Assembly (NCBI GenBank): GCA_027576995.1
Contig: JANBQC010000780.1
Span: forward strand, 1-11,065
From: Dimargaris cristalligena
Taxonomy: Eukaryota; Kickxellomycota; Dimargaritomycetes; Dimargaritales; Dimargaritaceae
DNA length: 11,065 nt
Direction of reading: 5' to 3'
In this document: positions 1-8,006 of the stretch, in pieces
How positions within the stretch are numbered: position 1 is the first letter of the stretch
Layout of the letters: every line of letters starts with the position of its first letter
Program-made: the position numbers and the translations under genes
Notes under the pieces: model-generated
Told to the model about the DNA's origin: nothing
Seen by the model: the letters and a program-made list of their open reading frames with translations, nothing else
Database searches by the model: none

Positions 1-533
1 CAAGTGAAGAGGTTCTCCTGAATCTCTTTGCGGCTTTTCTTTCTTATTATTATTTTGATATACTCTATTAGCTTGCGAATTCTACCTAGAATACATCTCC
101 AACATATATTACATCCACCACCCGATGATTTACTAATTGTTGGTCATCGGCATTAAGAATCATTTCTTACCTGCTCTTCTTGGAGGCCCCCCGACCCACT
201 CACCGACTGGGGCTGCTAGCTGCAATCCTAAAGGGACCAGTTAAATTATTCGTTTTAAACATTATGTTAATAGAGGGGAAAGAAAAATTTTTCATCCGAA
301 AATTGTTTTCTCTATCTTTCTCCTTCTTTTATTCCTTCCTACCATCTGACCCTATTAGTCTATTATATTTTTACTATCAAGATTTGTCTCAGCCGTGTTC
401 TTTACATATGTGCACGACGACTTTTCGGTTATTATAGACCGTGGACTTGTCCATTGTGTGAAATAAGTATCACTAGTAAATAACAAAACGTCGACGGCAT
501 CTATTAACGATAATTCCTAGGTTGTTGATCAAT

Positions 534-559
534 CCTCTCTCTCTCTCCTCTCTCGCTCT
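534..559. repeat. CT-rich microsatellite
   Basis: An imperfect (CT)n tract of about 26 bases, interrupted by CC and CG steps. It reads as GA-rich on the minus strand, where it would encode a run of Arg and Glu if translated. A simple repeat in spacer DNA is the plainest reading. Confidence 0.75.
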
Positions 560-1041
560 GAGATAATCCAGTCCCTGTCATGAAGTATCTTGGCGTACGT
601 GGTTACAAAAATACCTGACGGTTCATTTGCTTCGTTTTCTATATGGCCAGTAGCCTTGGAGGATTTTACAAACGAAACTGCAAAGTGGTGCGACCGACCT
701 ACAGTGGGAAACCTCACACGCTGTTAAATGATATTTTATTTGGCTATTTTCGAGGGTGGGTCAGGCCAATGGGTTTAGATGTAAAATACCCACTAAATTA
801 TTTGCTTGCTCGTATGATCGCTTAATTGAGACTCCGGGGTTAAAAATGTAGCCGTAAAACACAGGCATTAAGGATGATGTATTTTGTAATGGCGATAGGC
901 TCCCCCTTTGGCAACATGTGTGGAGCCCGGCGAATGGGTGATTGCATAATAATTGTGACTGGCCGTACCGCCAAACCCTAATTAGGATAGAGCCTACTTG
1001 GTAAGTAGGAGATGTAACGGCCATTCTAGTGTTACAGGTAG

Positions 1042-1081
1042 GCCGAGTTGGGCTAGGATCTACTACCTCAGCCGAGTTGGG
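1042..1081 (+). repeat. Short direct repeat, GCCGAGTTGGG twice
   Basis: The 11-base word GCCGAGTTGGG occurs at 1042-1052 and again at 1071-1081, a spacing of 29 bases. It resembles the A box of tRNA-Leu genes, but no matching B box or acceptor stem accompanies it, so no RNA gene is called. The function is unknown. Confidence 0.6.
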
Positions 1082-1849
1082 GTTTGAGGGGGATAATAAC
1101 TAAATGTATAGATATAAGTATAAGTATTTTATTAAGACATAAGGTTTGCCGGGTGGCGCAGATCATTATCTAATTTATACCTCGGGCTAATCTATTATGT
1201 TTTAATGGGGCCGGTAACCGTTCTTCGCCTTTTAGGCGTTGCTTTAGAGTAGGGAGGATCAGGTGACCTCAACATCACTAATGGGGTCGATCTCTCCTAA
1301 TGGTTGCACTAGGAACCAATTTTTAAACGACCCCCTTTCTTGCAACAGCTTTGGATGATGGTGAAAATCCACACTGTGGTATGAGGTAAGTCAAGACAGC
1401 TCCTGTTGCTAATACTTTTGTATTGAGGCATATGCCGATCCCATGTGAGTATGACGCTTGCGGTTGAAGAGAGATGTTGTGCTATTGGGTGCGTGAAAAA
1501 TGAGGCGGTGATTAACTAGGGGGGATCATTATAGACAGGGTTAGAAGACGATTTGGAGAGCATTGCTGTCCGTCCAATGGGTGTTGGGTTCGACACTTCA
1601 ATACAGCAGGGTATTTAGGGTAGCACGGCCAATAGACACGCGCTGATGCATTACCATTTGAAACCAGGTCCGATGCTGGGCTATTGGCTTTTTTAGTGGG
1701 GTAAATCGCCCAGTCTAGTAATAAAGGCATGAAATAGTGTGCCACGCCCGCTGGCCTATCTGCCTGGTAACAGTGATTGACGGGCTAATTCAAGGGTAGG
1801 CGGCATTACTTCGTAGGCTGAGGCACAGACATGTCAATGCAACATGCAA

Positions 1850-1888
1850 TGAGGTTAATCAAAGGGGCATTATACAATGCCCACCTCA
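1850..1888. promoter_or_regulatory. Nested inverted repeat upstream of the subtilase gene
   Basis: A perfect 7+7 palindrome, GGGCATT at 1865-1871 and AATGCCC at 1876-1882 with spacer ATAC, is enclosed by a second pair, TGAGGT at 1850-1855 and ACCTCA at 1883-1888. On the right the two arms are contiguous. On the left they are separated by nine bases, so a folded form would have a one-sided bulge. It lies about 310-350 bases before the subtilase ATG and 47 bases before a TATA box. A binding site for a dimeric regulator is an inference from symmetry and position only. Confidence 0.4.
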
Positions 1889-1934
1889 CTCTCATTTGAG
1901 GGAAGTAGCAGCGTTATAGCGAATAGATGGGTAT

Positions 1935-1942
1935 TATATAAA
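1935..1942 (+). promoter_or_regulatory. TATA box, probable promoter of the subtilase gene
   Basis: TATATAAA matches the eukaryotic TATA consensus and lies 258 bases before the subtilase ATG at 2200, implying a 5' leader of roughly 220-230 bases if used. It sits inside a weak inverted repeat, TGGGT and ACCCA on either side. A second, poorer AT-rich stretch near 2125-2140 is closer to the start codon and is an alternative. Confidence 0.4.
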
Positions 1943-2199
1943 CCCACCCTCAAGGTCCCCTAGTGACTATATTTTATACTTATCCAACACAGCCAATGCT
2001 TTTAAGGGCGGTGTTTCATATTCCTAATTGGTCCCGTATCCGACATAATTTTCTTGGCGGAAATACCTTAATCTACTTATACCCGGTATTCTTGCACATA
2101 ATTACCATTCCTCCGGCTCCTCTTATATTTTTATAGTTAATATCGCCGCTATTCTTTCAACTGTTTTTGCCACTAGTGATTACCGCACAGTCATCAGCA

Positions 2200-4758
2200 A
2201 TGTGGTGTTTTATTCAGCTGCTTCCTCTAGCAGCTCTAGCGGCCATTTCCGTACAAGGCCAGTACGATACCGACACCGGCTCTTTAGCCGTTATCCCCAA
2301 TAGCTACATTATCCGCTTCCCCGGTGATCCCGGAACGGCCGAAGCCACCAAGGGATCCGCCGCGTTTTACAGCCAAATTAAGGCCCTCAATATCCCCTAC
2401 ACCATCAACCAGAACTACTCGACTCTGTTTAATGCCGCTGCTCTATCGATTGGCGACGAGTACTTGGATAGCGTCGTCGGTCTGGCCAACAACAATGGCA
2501 CCTGGCCTATGCGGGTAGTTAGCCTGGCCGCTCAGGTGGACTATTCCACCCGGTACTACACTCTCCCCCCTAAGAAGCAGCTAGCTCATGCCTACACCGG
2601 CGTAGATAAAGCCCAGTCCGAACTGGGGTTGACTGGAAAGGGCATCAAGATTGGGTTTTTGGACGCCGGGATTGATTACACCCACCCCGCCTTCGGTGGC
2701 TGTTTCGGACCCGGTTGTCGGGTTCAGTACGGGTACGATTTTGTCGGCGACAACTACAACGGGTACAACACGCCCCAGCCCGACGATGACCCCATCGAGG
2801 CCTGTAGTGTTCACGGTACCCATGTGACCGGTATTGCGGTGGGTAACCACGGCGAATTTAAGGGCGTGGCCCCGAACGCCACCATTGGGGCCTACCGTAT
2901 TCTAGGCTGCAGCCTTAAAACGGCCACCAACGTTATTTTGGCTGGATTGGAGAAGGCCTACCTCGATGGTATGGACATTATCAATTTGTCGGTGGGTTCA
3001 GGTAGTGGCTGGTCCAACTCTTTTGAGGCCGAGGCGGTGGAGAATGCCTTCCGCCTAGGACGGTATGTCGTGACCGGGGCCGGTAACAACGGTGATGAAG
3101 GTTTGTGGACCATCACCAAACCATCTGCGAGTCCCCACAGTATTGCCGTGGGTTCCGTGGACCTACCCCAGTACTACGCCCTCTACTTGAACGTGACCAC
3201 CAGCCGTACGGTGAGTTACCAGCGCAGCGATCAGCAGCGCTTCTTGGCCCCCCTTAATTTAGTCAACGTCCCTATCGTTCAGGCCCAGAGCAGTGCGGGG
3301 GATGACTTTGCTTGCACGGCGTTAACTGGGGTCAAGGGTGCAGTTGTGTTGGCCCAGAAGAGCGGCAGCTGTTCCCTTATCGACATGGTCAAGAATGTCT
3401 CTAGTTCCGGTGGTTTGGCCCTGGTGGTCTACAACAACGAGGCGGGTGACTTGGGCCCGCTCACGTACACCGAATACAACACCCTGCCGTCCTTTTCGAT
3501 TCTCCAATCCGCTGGATTGAAACTAGTGGCCCAACTCGCCGAAGGCGGCTCACCTAAAGCCACTGTCAAGAACGACGCATTCATTTTTAAGAATAGCATG
3601 ACTCAGCCCAGAGTCTCGTGGTTCTCCGCCTGGGGGTTTACCCCCGATGGCTATCTCAAGCCCGATATCGTAGCCCCGGGTAATGGGATTTACTCCACCA
3701 TTCCCCAGGGCCAGGGCTCCTACGGGGTGGGGGCTGGTACTTCCTCGGCGACCCCTTATGTGGCCGGCTCCCTCGCCCTACTCTTGGAATCCAAGCGGGT
3801 GACCACCAACTTGGACGTATTCTGCTTATTGCTCAACACCGCCACCCCACTGTTGGACCGCCCCACTCGCTATGAATCCGCCGCCACGCAAGGTGGCGGG
3901 TTCCTGCAAATTTACAATGCCCTCACCACTAATTTTACATTCACCGTCTCCTACAAGCACGAGAGTCGCTACAGCTCGGACAACTCCAAACTGGTATCCC
4001 GTACGCTGAACCTCATGAACCTGGGTTCCACCGCGGTCACCTATAATTTCGTCTATCTACCCGCTGTATCTGTGTCGGGCTTTGACAAGTCCAACGTGTC
4101 GGTTTCTACACCGCGCACTAGTGCGGTGGCGGCGGATGGTTACTTCAACGCCGACACCGTTAAGGTACCGGCCAAAGGCACCGCCAAGAACAGCGTTTCG
4201 GTTGATTTGTCGGCCATTCGACCCAACGACTTCATGGCCCATAGTGGGTACGTAATCGCCTACCCGGCCGACGGCAAGGGCTATAATCTGACGTACCCCA
4301 TTGGCGGTTACGCCTACCCGTCCGCCACCATCCCTATGCTGAGCCCCCAGTTCGGTGGTATCGATCTACCCTGCACCAGGCGCCAGTCCGCCGCGACCTG
4401 CCTGACGGGTACCAATTCCTTTACGTTTGTCGGCAATGACGTGCCCGTCATCCGTTTCCACCTCCAACACCCCGTCCGCCGTCTTCGCATTCGGATCGCT
4501 TACTCCAAGACCCCCGATTCGGCCCACGCCAGTGTTACCGAAAACCATTTTTTGTGGTTGGGTAAAAATCTTTTAAGCGACGACCAGCCCTACTACGAGT
4601 ACAGCTGGAACGGCCGGGCCTACTATTCCGATGAACCCAATGATATTTTCAATTTGTCGAATAACGACTATGTCCTAATGATGGATTTCTACGCTACTAC
4701 CGGTGACGACCCACCCACGCGTTATACCTCCAGTGTGATTCGCGTGGCCCGCAAGTAG
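2200..4758 (+). CDS. Secreted subtilisin-like serine endopeptidase (family S8) with PA and Fn3-like domains
   Basis: An 852-residue secreted preproprotein from one uninterrupted exon. Numbering starts at the ATG at 2200, which has G at -3 and leads directly into a signal peptide (residues 1-20, hydrophobic core LLPLAALAAI, likely cleavage after VQG). An I9-type inhibitor propeptide follows at about 33-115. The catalytic triad is complete: Asp155 in FLDAGID, His205 in HGTHVTG and Ser515 in GTSSATPYVAG, with oxyanion Asn296 in GAGNNGDEG. Between Asn296 and Ser515 lies a protease-associated (PA) insert, about 350-465. After the catalytic core come an Fn3-like beta domain (about 580-708) and a C-terminal beta-rich tail ending at 852. 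This order fits the Vpr/C5a-peptidase-like branch of S8, which is common in fungi. The usual Met after the active Ser is Ser here, a tolerated variant. The likely role is cleavage of extracellular protein; the substrate is unknown. Confidence 0.95.
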   Translation: MWCFIQLLPLAALAAISVQGQYDTDTGSLAVIPNSYIIRFPGDPGTAEATKGSAAFYSQIKALNIPYTINQNYSTLFNAAALSIGDEYLDSVVGLANNNGTWPMRVVSLAAQVDYSTRYYTLPPKKQLAHAYTGVDKAQSELGLTGKGIKIGFLDAGIDYTHPAFGGCFGPGCRVQYGYDFVGDNYNGYNTPQPDDDPIEACSVHGTHVTGIAVGNHGEFKGVAPNATIGAYRILGCSLKTATNVILAGLEKAYLDGMDIINLSVGSGSGWSNSFEAEAVENAFRLGRYVVTGAGNNGDEGLWTITKPSASPHSIAVGSVDLPQYYALYLNVTTSRTVSYQRSDQQRFLAPLNLVNVPIVQAQSSAGDDFACTALTGVKGAVVLAQKSGSCSLIDMVKNVSSSGGLALVVYNNEAGDLGPLTYTEYNTLPSFSILQSAGLKLVAQLAEGGSPKATVKNDAFIFKNSMTQPRVSWFSAWGFTPDGYLKPDIVAPGNGIYSTIPQGQGSYGVGAGTSSATPYVAGSLALLLESKRVTTNLDVFCLLLNTATPLLDRPTRYESAATQGGGFLQIYNALTTNFTFTVSYKHESRYSSDNSKLVSRTLNLMNLGSTAVTYNFVYLPAVSVSGFDKSNVSVSTPRTSAVAADGYFNADTVKVPAKGTAKNSVSVDLSAIRPNDFMAHSGYVIAYPADGKGYNLTYPIGGYAYPSATIPMLSPQFGGIDLPCTRRQSAATCLTGTNSFTFVGNDVPVIRFHLQHPVRRLRIRIAYSKTPDSAHASVTENHFLWLGKNLLSDDQPYYEYSWNGRAYYSDEPNDIFNLSNNDYVLMMDFYATTGDDPPTRYTSSVIRVARK

Positions 4759-4873
4759 CGATCGACGCTCCTGACCTTGTTCTACGCTGTGGTCCTTTGG
4801 CAGGTCTCTGCGAGTTCCTCTACAGGATTATATATATAGCAGCACTATGATATTGGTACCTTCCCCGACCCTT

Positions 4874-4879
4874 AATAAA
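4874..4879 (+). terminator. Poly(A) signal of the subtilase gene
   Basis: AATAAA lies 115 bases after the subtilase stop codon, followed by a T-rich stretch (CCTGTTTTGTCCCC). Position and sequence suit 3'-end formation for this gene. Confidence 0.6.
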
Positions 4880-5215
4880 ACCTGTTTTGTCCCCTGTGTC
4901 TACCCAAGTATTAATTATCTTGTCCTATAAATTCCTAAAGCTTTCTTCGTAAATATTATGGTCCATTATTAGTAGCTGGTGGGTGGTTCTGGAATATCTG
5001 ATGTCATGATGTTGTAATAGGAAACTGGGAGAATAGTATGCTAATAAGTACATGGGCCTCAGACGGCGAGGCAGGTATTTTGTTTGGTCGTCAGCACTAC
5101 TGCTGTGTTATTAGAAGGCTGGAGTGGTGTAGTACTCAGTATAGCATGGCCTCGAAGCTATGTTTTAAACATCGGGCCAGTATCTATTAGATTGTTATTA
5201 ATGTGGGTTCAGCTT

Positions 5216-5250
5216 CAATATGGGAGAGATTCAACCGAACTGTATAACGA
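5216..5250 (+). repeat. 35-base dispersed repeat, copy A
   Basis: Matches 28 of 35 positions with 10988-11022. Six of the seven differences are transitions. It is also related in inverted orientation to 5330-5363 (26 of 34). Shared blocks are TATGGGAGA, TTCAA and TATAACGA. The core is bracketed by a 7-base inverted pair, GCTTCAA at 5212-5218 and TTGAAGC at 5263-5269. The identity of the element is unknown. Confidence 0.6.
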
Positions 5251-5329
5251 AAAATCCGTTAGTTGAAGCAAAAATTACTGGTTAAAAATAAATCTTCCAT
5301 ATATTTTCCCATATACTTATCATTTAAAC

Positions 5330-5363
5330 CATTATACAGCTGGGCCGAATTTCACCCATATAG
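5330..5363 (-). repeat. 35-base dispersed repeat, inverted copy C
   Basis: Read on the minus strand, this begins CTATATGGG and matches copy A and copy B at 26 of 34 positions each. With copy A it forms a head-to-head pair about 148 bases end to end, enclosing an AT-rich 79-base centre. That resembles the terminal inverted repeats of a small non-autonomous transposon, or a large hairpin. Confidence 0.5.
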
Positions 5364-6019
5364 AGACCTGCCCACCTATATTTGATCAGCATCTTGTACC
5401 CAAAGTTCCTAGCTGCTTTTTTTTCGACTCTGGGTTCAACGGTTGATGCATTAAGACTATTCCTATCATTTGAATTAGCACAGTAACTGTCCAAGGTAGG
5501 ATAAGCTTAGCCATTAGATTGCTTTAAAATGCCAGGACTTGGTACCCCATTACATCAATTAATGCATCTGTAGTGCCGTCCAGCATGGTATGATCAATGT
5601 TTGGCGGTTGATATTGAATCCCGCGCATGGATTATTATCAGTGATATACTTAGTTTTATTTGCATCATATCGATGTCTATTGTGTCGGATTTTATTTGTA
5701 TCACTGCTGCGATTAATAACTCGCAATTCGTCTATTGTTGATATATCACCAACGAAAACATTCATCATAGCTTCCTACCAACTCGCTTATATCCGCTTTT
5801 GTAACATAGCTGGCATTTCCATAGTATTTCAAATTTGTATATAAAAACGATGGAATACTGTGAAGGAAACAAAAAATTGTCTACCAATTGAAGTTCCCAT
5901 TTTATATTCAATATTATTACCCATTTTTCAATAAGCTCTTATTATTTTCGCTGATATTGTTTTTTAGCACTTCGGCAATTCTATTTTCTTGTTTTCTACT
6001 TTTATACCCAGCGTACACC

Positions 6020-6151
6020 ATGAGTTCTAGCGCCCTCGGGACCGCCCAATCCGCGTCCTTGAACATCCCCAAACCTTTCAAGTTGGAACTCTCCATTGGG
6101 ACGTCGAAGCAAACTGATAAGTATGCCCAATCTACCTCGCACCTCTCATAG
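6020..6151 (+). CDS. Possible 43-residue protein or internal exon, function unknown
   Basis: The frame opens with ATG in a good context (TACACCATGAG, A at -3). Many of its codons end in C or G (GCC, CTC, ACC, AAC, ATC, AAG), like the peptidase genes and unlike the surrounding AT-rich DNA. The product is polar, rich in Ser, Thr and Lys, with a central IPKPFKLELSIGTSKQ stretch. It has no signal peptide, no membrane segment and no motif I recognise. A splice-acceptor-like run, TTTTATACCCAG, ends nine bases before the ATG, and GTATGC at 6121 could be a donor, so this may be part of a longer spliced gene rather than a complete one. AATAAA at 6313-6318 could serve as its poly(A) signal. The antisense frame is also open but has poorer codon use. 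Confidence 0.3.
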   Translation: MSSSALGTAQSASLNIPKPFKLELSIGTSKQTDKYAQSTSHLS

Positions 6152-6530
6152 CCTAGTACGTCGAATATGGGGCCGCCCAGCTCTATATATTTGCACTTCA
6201 TTACTTGGTGATAGAAGTGCGTTGAATTGTGGTGTTATGACTTTATTTAATGCGTATTATACATCGGCGACTTCATTCTACTCGAAAATCTAGGGCCATT
6301 TTTAAATATAGTAATAAATACTGATGGCCAGGACCAGGGTTGTTGTGGCCCAAGGGGAATTCCAAGGTACCAACCTAAACCCAATAGAATTACGGCATTT
6401 AATGAGGAGTAATGGAATACAGCAATATGGCTACATAGGTTAGGGAAAGTAAATAGTCCAAATACATAGCTGCCGTCGCAGCTAGCAGTAAATTTGATCG
6501 ATGGCAGTGCTTCTGATTTGAAGGCGGATC
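6152..6530. other. Spacer between converging transcription units
   Basis: This lies between the small plus-strand frame and the 3' end of the minus-strand gene. It holds AATAAA on the plus strand at 6313-6318 and the variant ATTAAA on the minus strand (6398-6403), about 128 bases past the stop of the minus-strand gene. A minus-strand frame stays open for about 57 codons if entered at a possible acceptor near 6434, but its codon use is AT-leaning and its product has no recognisable feature. Confidence 0.4.
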
Positions 6531-7501
6531 TTACCTCCGAATGATCTCCATGAAGAATTCGCGGTAACCAGGGACGGTGGCCTTCACTACATAGGGTGAC
6601 TGGTAGGAATGGTAGGTAGGCGTGTACATTAAACGGTCGATAAGTTAGAAGCTGGGATTACGGTCAAGTATCCGAGAGTAACCATTGCATCACACTAGTA
6701 TACAGAAATCACTCTATCCACACTTACACTGTATAACCGGTTTAGATAACCGGCCTGTTTCTTCATATCCCGTAGGAGCAAAGTTTTGTTTCGAATCTTT
6801 TCGGCGCGGTTCTCGATCATTTGCCGTAGGGTTATGATCATTTCCTGGTGATTGTGGTGCTATGTTGGTGAAGGTATGGTTGATAGCCACCGTGAAACGA
6901 AAGTACCATGGTTGTTAGTCCATCGGGATAAACGCAGAGAGCCGGCTGTAAAACAAATGTACAAACGTGTGCTTGCTGATAGTTATTGTTGGGGAATTGC
7001 CTACCTCGCGCATTAGGCTCACTACGGACTGCCCTAATTCTTCGTATTGCCTCTGAAATGTGATATCGTTGACCGAGCCCTGGCTATAGGTTTGCTCAAG
7101 GTCCTCACTGGTGGTGATCAAGGGACGATGGCTCATATATACAGTTGCCATGGTGGTGAGATGAGAAGGAGAGGGTGTAGGATCTCAATAAATGCTGTAT
7201 ACAGATGGCTGGGCTTACCTAACTTGGACTAAACTATCTAAGGCGCCCTTCAGGTCATTGATCAAGGCGACCGATTCTCGATAGGAACCGGCCTAACTCC
7301 GCCGGCATTGGTTAAAAGGAGGGAGAGGTAAAGTTGGGTATTAGACCATGGATTCTTGTTGGACAACTCCACTATTCCATTAGGTTAGGGTGAAGCATAG
7401 CGGGGGATTAATGGGGGGACCGCCTGGGAAGCACTTACAGGATCGTTAAGAGTCTGCGTGGAGTTACATTGGGATGTCTGAAGATCCGAGGAGGCCATCA
7501 T
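6531..7501 (-). CDS. Five-exon gene for a 141-residue alpha-helical protein of unknown function
   Basis: The gene model joins minus-strand exons 7501-7439, 7292-7219, 7107-7005, 6844-6728 and 6599-6531. Introns are 146, 111, 160 and 128 bases, all GT...AG, with donors GTAAGT, GTAAGC, GTAGGC and GTAAGT; phases are 0, 2, 0, 0 and the frame stays open. The ATG (a Met-Met start) has G at -3. The stop is TAA after ...EIIRR. The product has a polar N-terminus (1-21) and then predicted helices at about 24-53, 62-92 and 93-119. The last is strongly charged (NRAEKIRNKTLLLRDMKKQ), as in coiled coils. A short tail contains SPYVVKATVPGYREFF. There is no signal peptide or membrane span, so it is probably intracellular. 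Size and layout recall small Mediator subunits such as Med30 or Med28, but the resemblance is weak and no symbol is given. Exon 3 could instead start at an earlier acceptor near 7132. The terminal AGGTAA could also be read as a donor to a further exon. Confidence 0.6.
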
Positions 7502-8006
7502 CTCAAAGAAGGGGAAATGCGGAGTAAGGGACTAACTAACTGACGCGGTTACAGGGCATGAGGAAACTTGAGCATGCGGTGTTGCAGTTACCCTCCATTT
7601 CTTTCTCTATCTGTCTACAGAGCTTCCCTCAATGGCTGTCCTCAGGAACTATTCGGCTTTTCTACTGCGCCGAGCTCGATATGCACGACAGGGACGGGGA
7701 GTGTGGTAATCCCAGGGGATTAGCGCCCTGGCCCATCTCAGCTGACCCTGGGAAGTGGTCGTTTTGCTATACTCTTAGGGCGCAATGTGACTACTAGGTG
7801 GATGGATAAGAGTTGCCACTTTCCCCACACACTGCCGTATATTTAGGGGAGAAGGGCTCTCACTTAATACATAATTATCTATAACCTCCTATATGCCCTT
7901 GTCTCTCGTCTTTAAAGCTAAACACCTTTATCAATTTAAACTCCATAACTCTATATCGTTTCCCCGCTTTGGCCCAACCAACTCGCTCACCACCCATTTG
8001 GAACGC
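7502..8006. other. Shared upstream region between divergent genes
   Basis: 505 bases separate the start codons of the minus-strand helical-protein gene and the plus-strand M28 gene, so both promoters should lie here. On the plus strand there are strong acceptor-like sites, CTAACTAACTGAC followed by GGTTACAG at 7547-7554 and a long pyrimidine run ending CTACAG at 7620. These could mark introns in the 5' leader of the M28 gene. TATA-like sequence occurs near 7836 and 7880. The stretch 7970-8006 is C- and T-rich (CCCGCTTTGGCCCAACCAACTC in part), as in many fungal leaders. Confidence 0.45.
7707..7722. promoter_or_regulatory. Perfect 7+7 palindrome TAATCCC-AG-GGGATTA
   Basis: Each arm contains TAATCC, a core bound by K50-type homeodomain proteins in animals; whether that applies in this organism is unknown. 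The site sits between two divergent genes, 206 bases from the minus-strand start codon and 285 bases from the plus-strand one. A dimeric regulator site is inferred from symmetry and position; chance is possible. Confidence 0.35.

Larger units (their letters stand above)
1..1849. other. Long spacer with no supportable gene
   Basis: No frame here has both a convincing start and the GC-rich third-position codon use seen in the genes to the right. The stretch is AT-rich, contains a CT tract and a short direct repeat, and shows scattered splice-like sites on both strands, such as GTAAGT at 1386 on the plus strand and GTAAGA reading leftward from 170 on the minus strand. Genes in this genome can be cut into exons of 40-120 bases, so an unrecognised multi-exon gene cannot be excluded. 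No set of exons could be joined with matching phases into a recognisable protein. Confidence 0.5.
4880..6019. other. AT-rich spacer, no supportable gene
   Basis: Apart from the inverted repeat pair at 5216-5363 nothing here can be called. Overlapping open frames run on both strands between about 5560 and 5840, but both use A- and T-ending codons unlike the neighbouring genes and neither shows a known motif. They are best explained by low stop density. A T-rich run ending in TTTTATACCCAG at about 5990-6010 looks like a 3' splice site or a pyrimidine-rich leader just before the small frame at 6020. Confidence 0.5.

Noticed and set aside
180..437. An 85-codon plus-strand frame near the left end
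   Set aside because: It starts at TTG, encodes a Phe/Ser/Leu-rich product from a T-rich tract and shows no motif.
529..717. A 62-codon minus-strand frame
   Set aside because: It translates the CT microsatellite as Arg/Glu repeats and has mixed codon use. A donor-like CAG|GTATTT inside it is not enough to support a gene.
1030..1100. A tRNA gene suggested by GGCCGAGTTGGG, similar to a tRNA-Leu A box
   Set aside because: There is no GGTTCGANNCC B box at the right distance and no pairing acceptor stem; the word is also duplicated 29 bases later.
1349..1385. An exon-like segment between an ACAG acceptor and a GAG|GTAAGT donor on the plus strand
   Set aside because: The splice sites are good, but it is only 37 bases long and no neighbouring exon could be joined in phase to give a recognisable protein.
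2167..2199. An in-frame upstream extension of the subtilase from a TTG codon at 2167
   Set aside because: It would place eleven residues before the signal peptide and needs a non-ATG start. ATG 2200 has a good context and begins the signal peptide directly.
5559..5844. Overlapping open frames on both strands (69 and 84 codons)
   Set aside because: A- and T-ending codons, no motif and mutual antisense overlap point to low stop density in AT-rich DNA rather than coding.
6166..6190. A possible fourth copy of the 35-base repeat (TATGGGG then CCCAGCTCTATATA)
   Set aside because: Only two blocks match copy C, and the middle would have to be deleted; chance similarity is as likely.
6915..7151. A 78-codon minus-strand frame starting at ATG 7151 as a separate gene
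   Set aside because: Its middle part coincides with exon 3 of the five-exon gene, and both ends read into sequence with intron borders (acceptor before 7107, donor at 7004). The ATG falls in intron 2 of the spliced model.
7558..7797. A 79-codon plus-strand frame between the divergent genes
   Set aside because: It runs through the pyrimidine tract and CTACAG acceptor-like site, has no motif, and lies where two promoters are expected.
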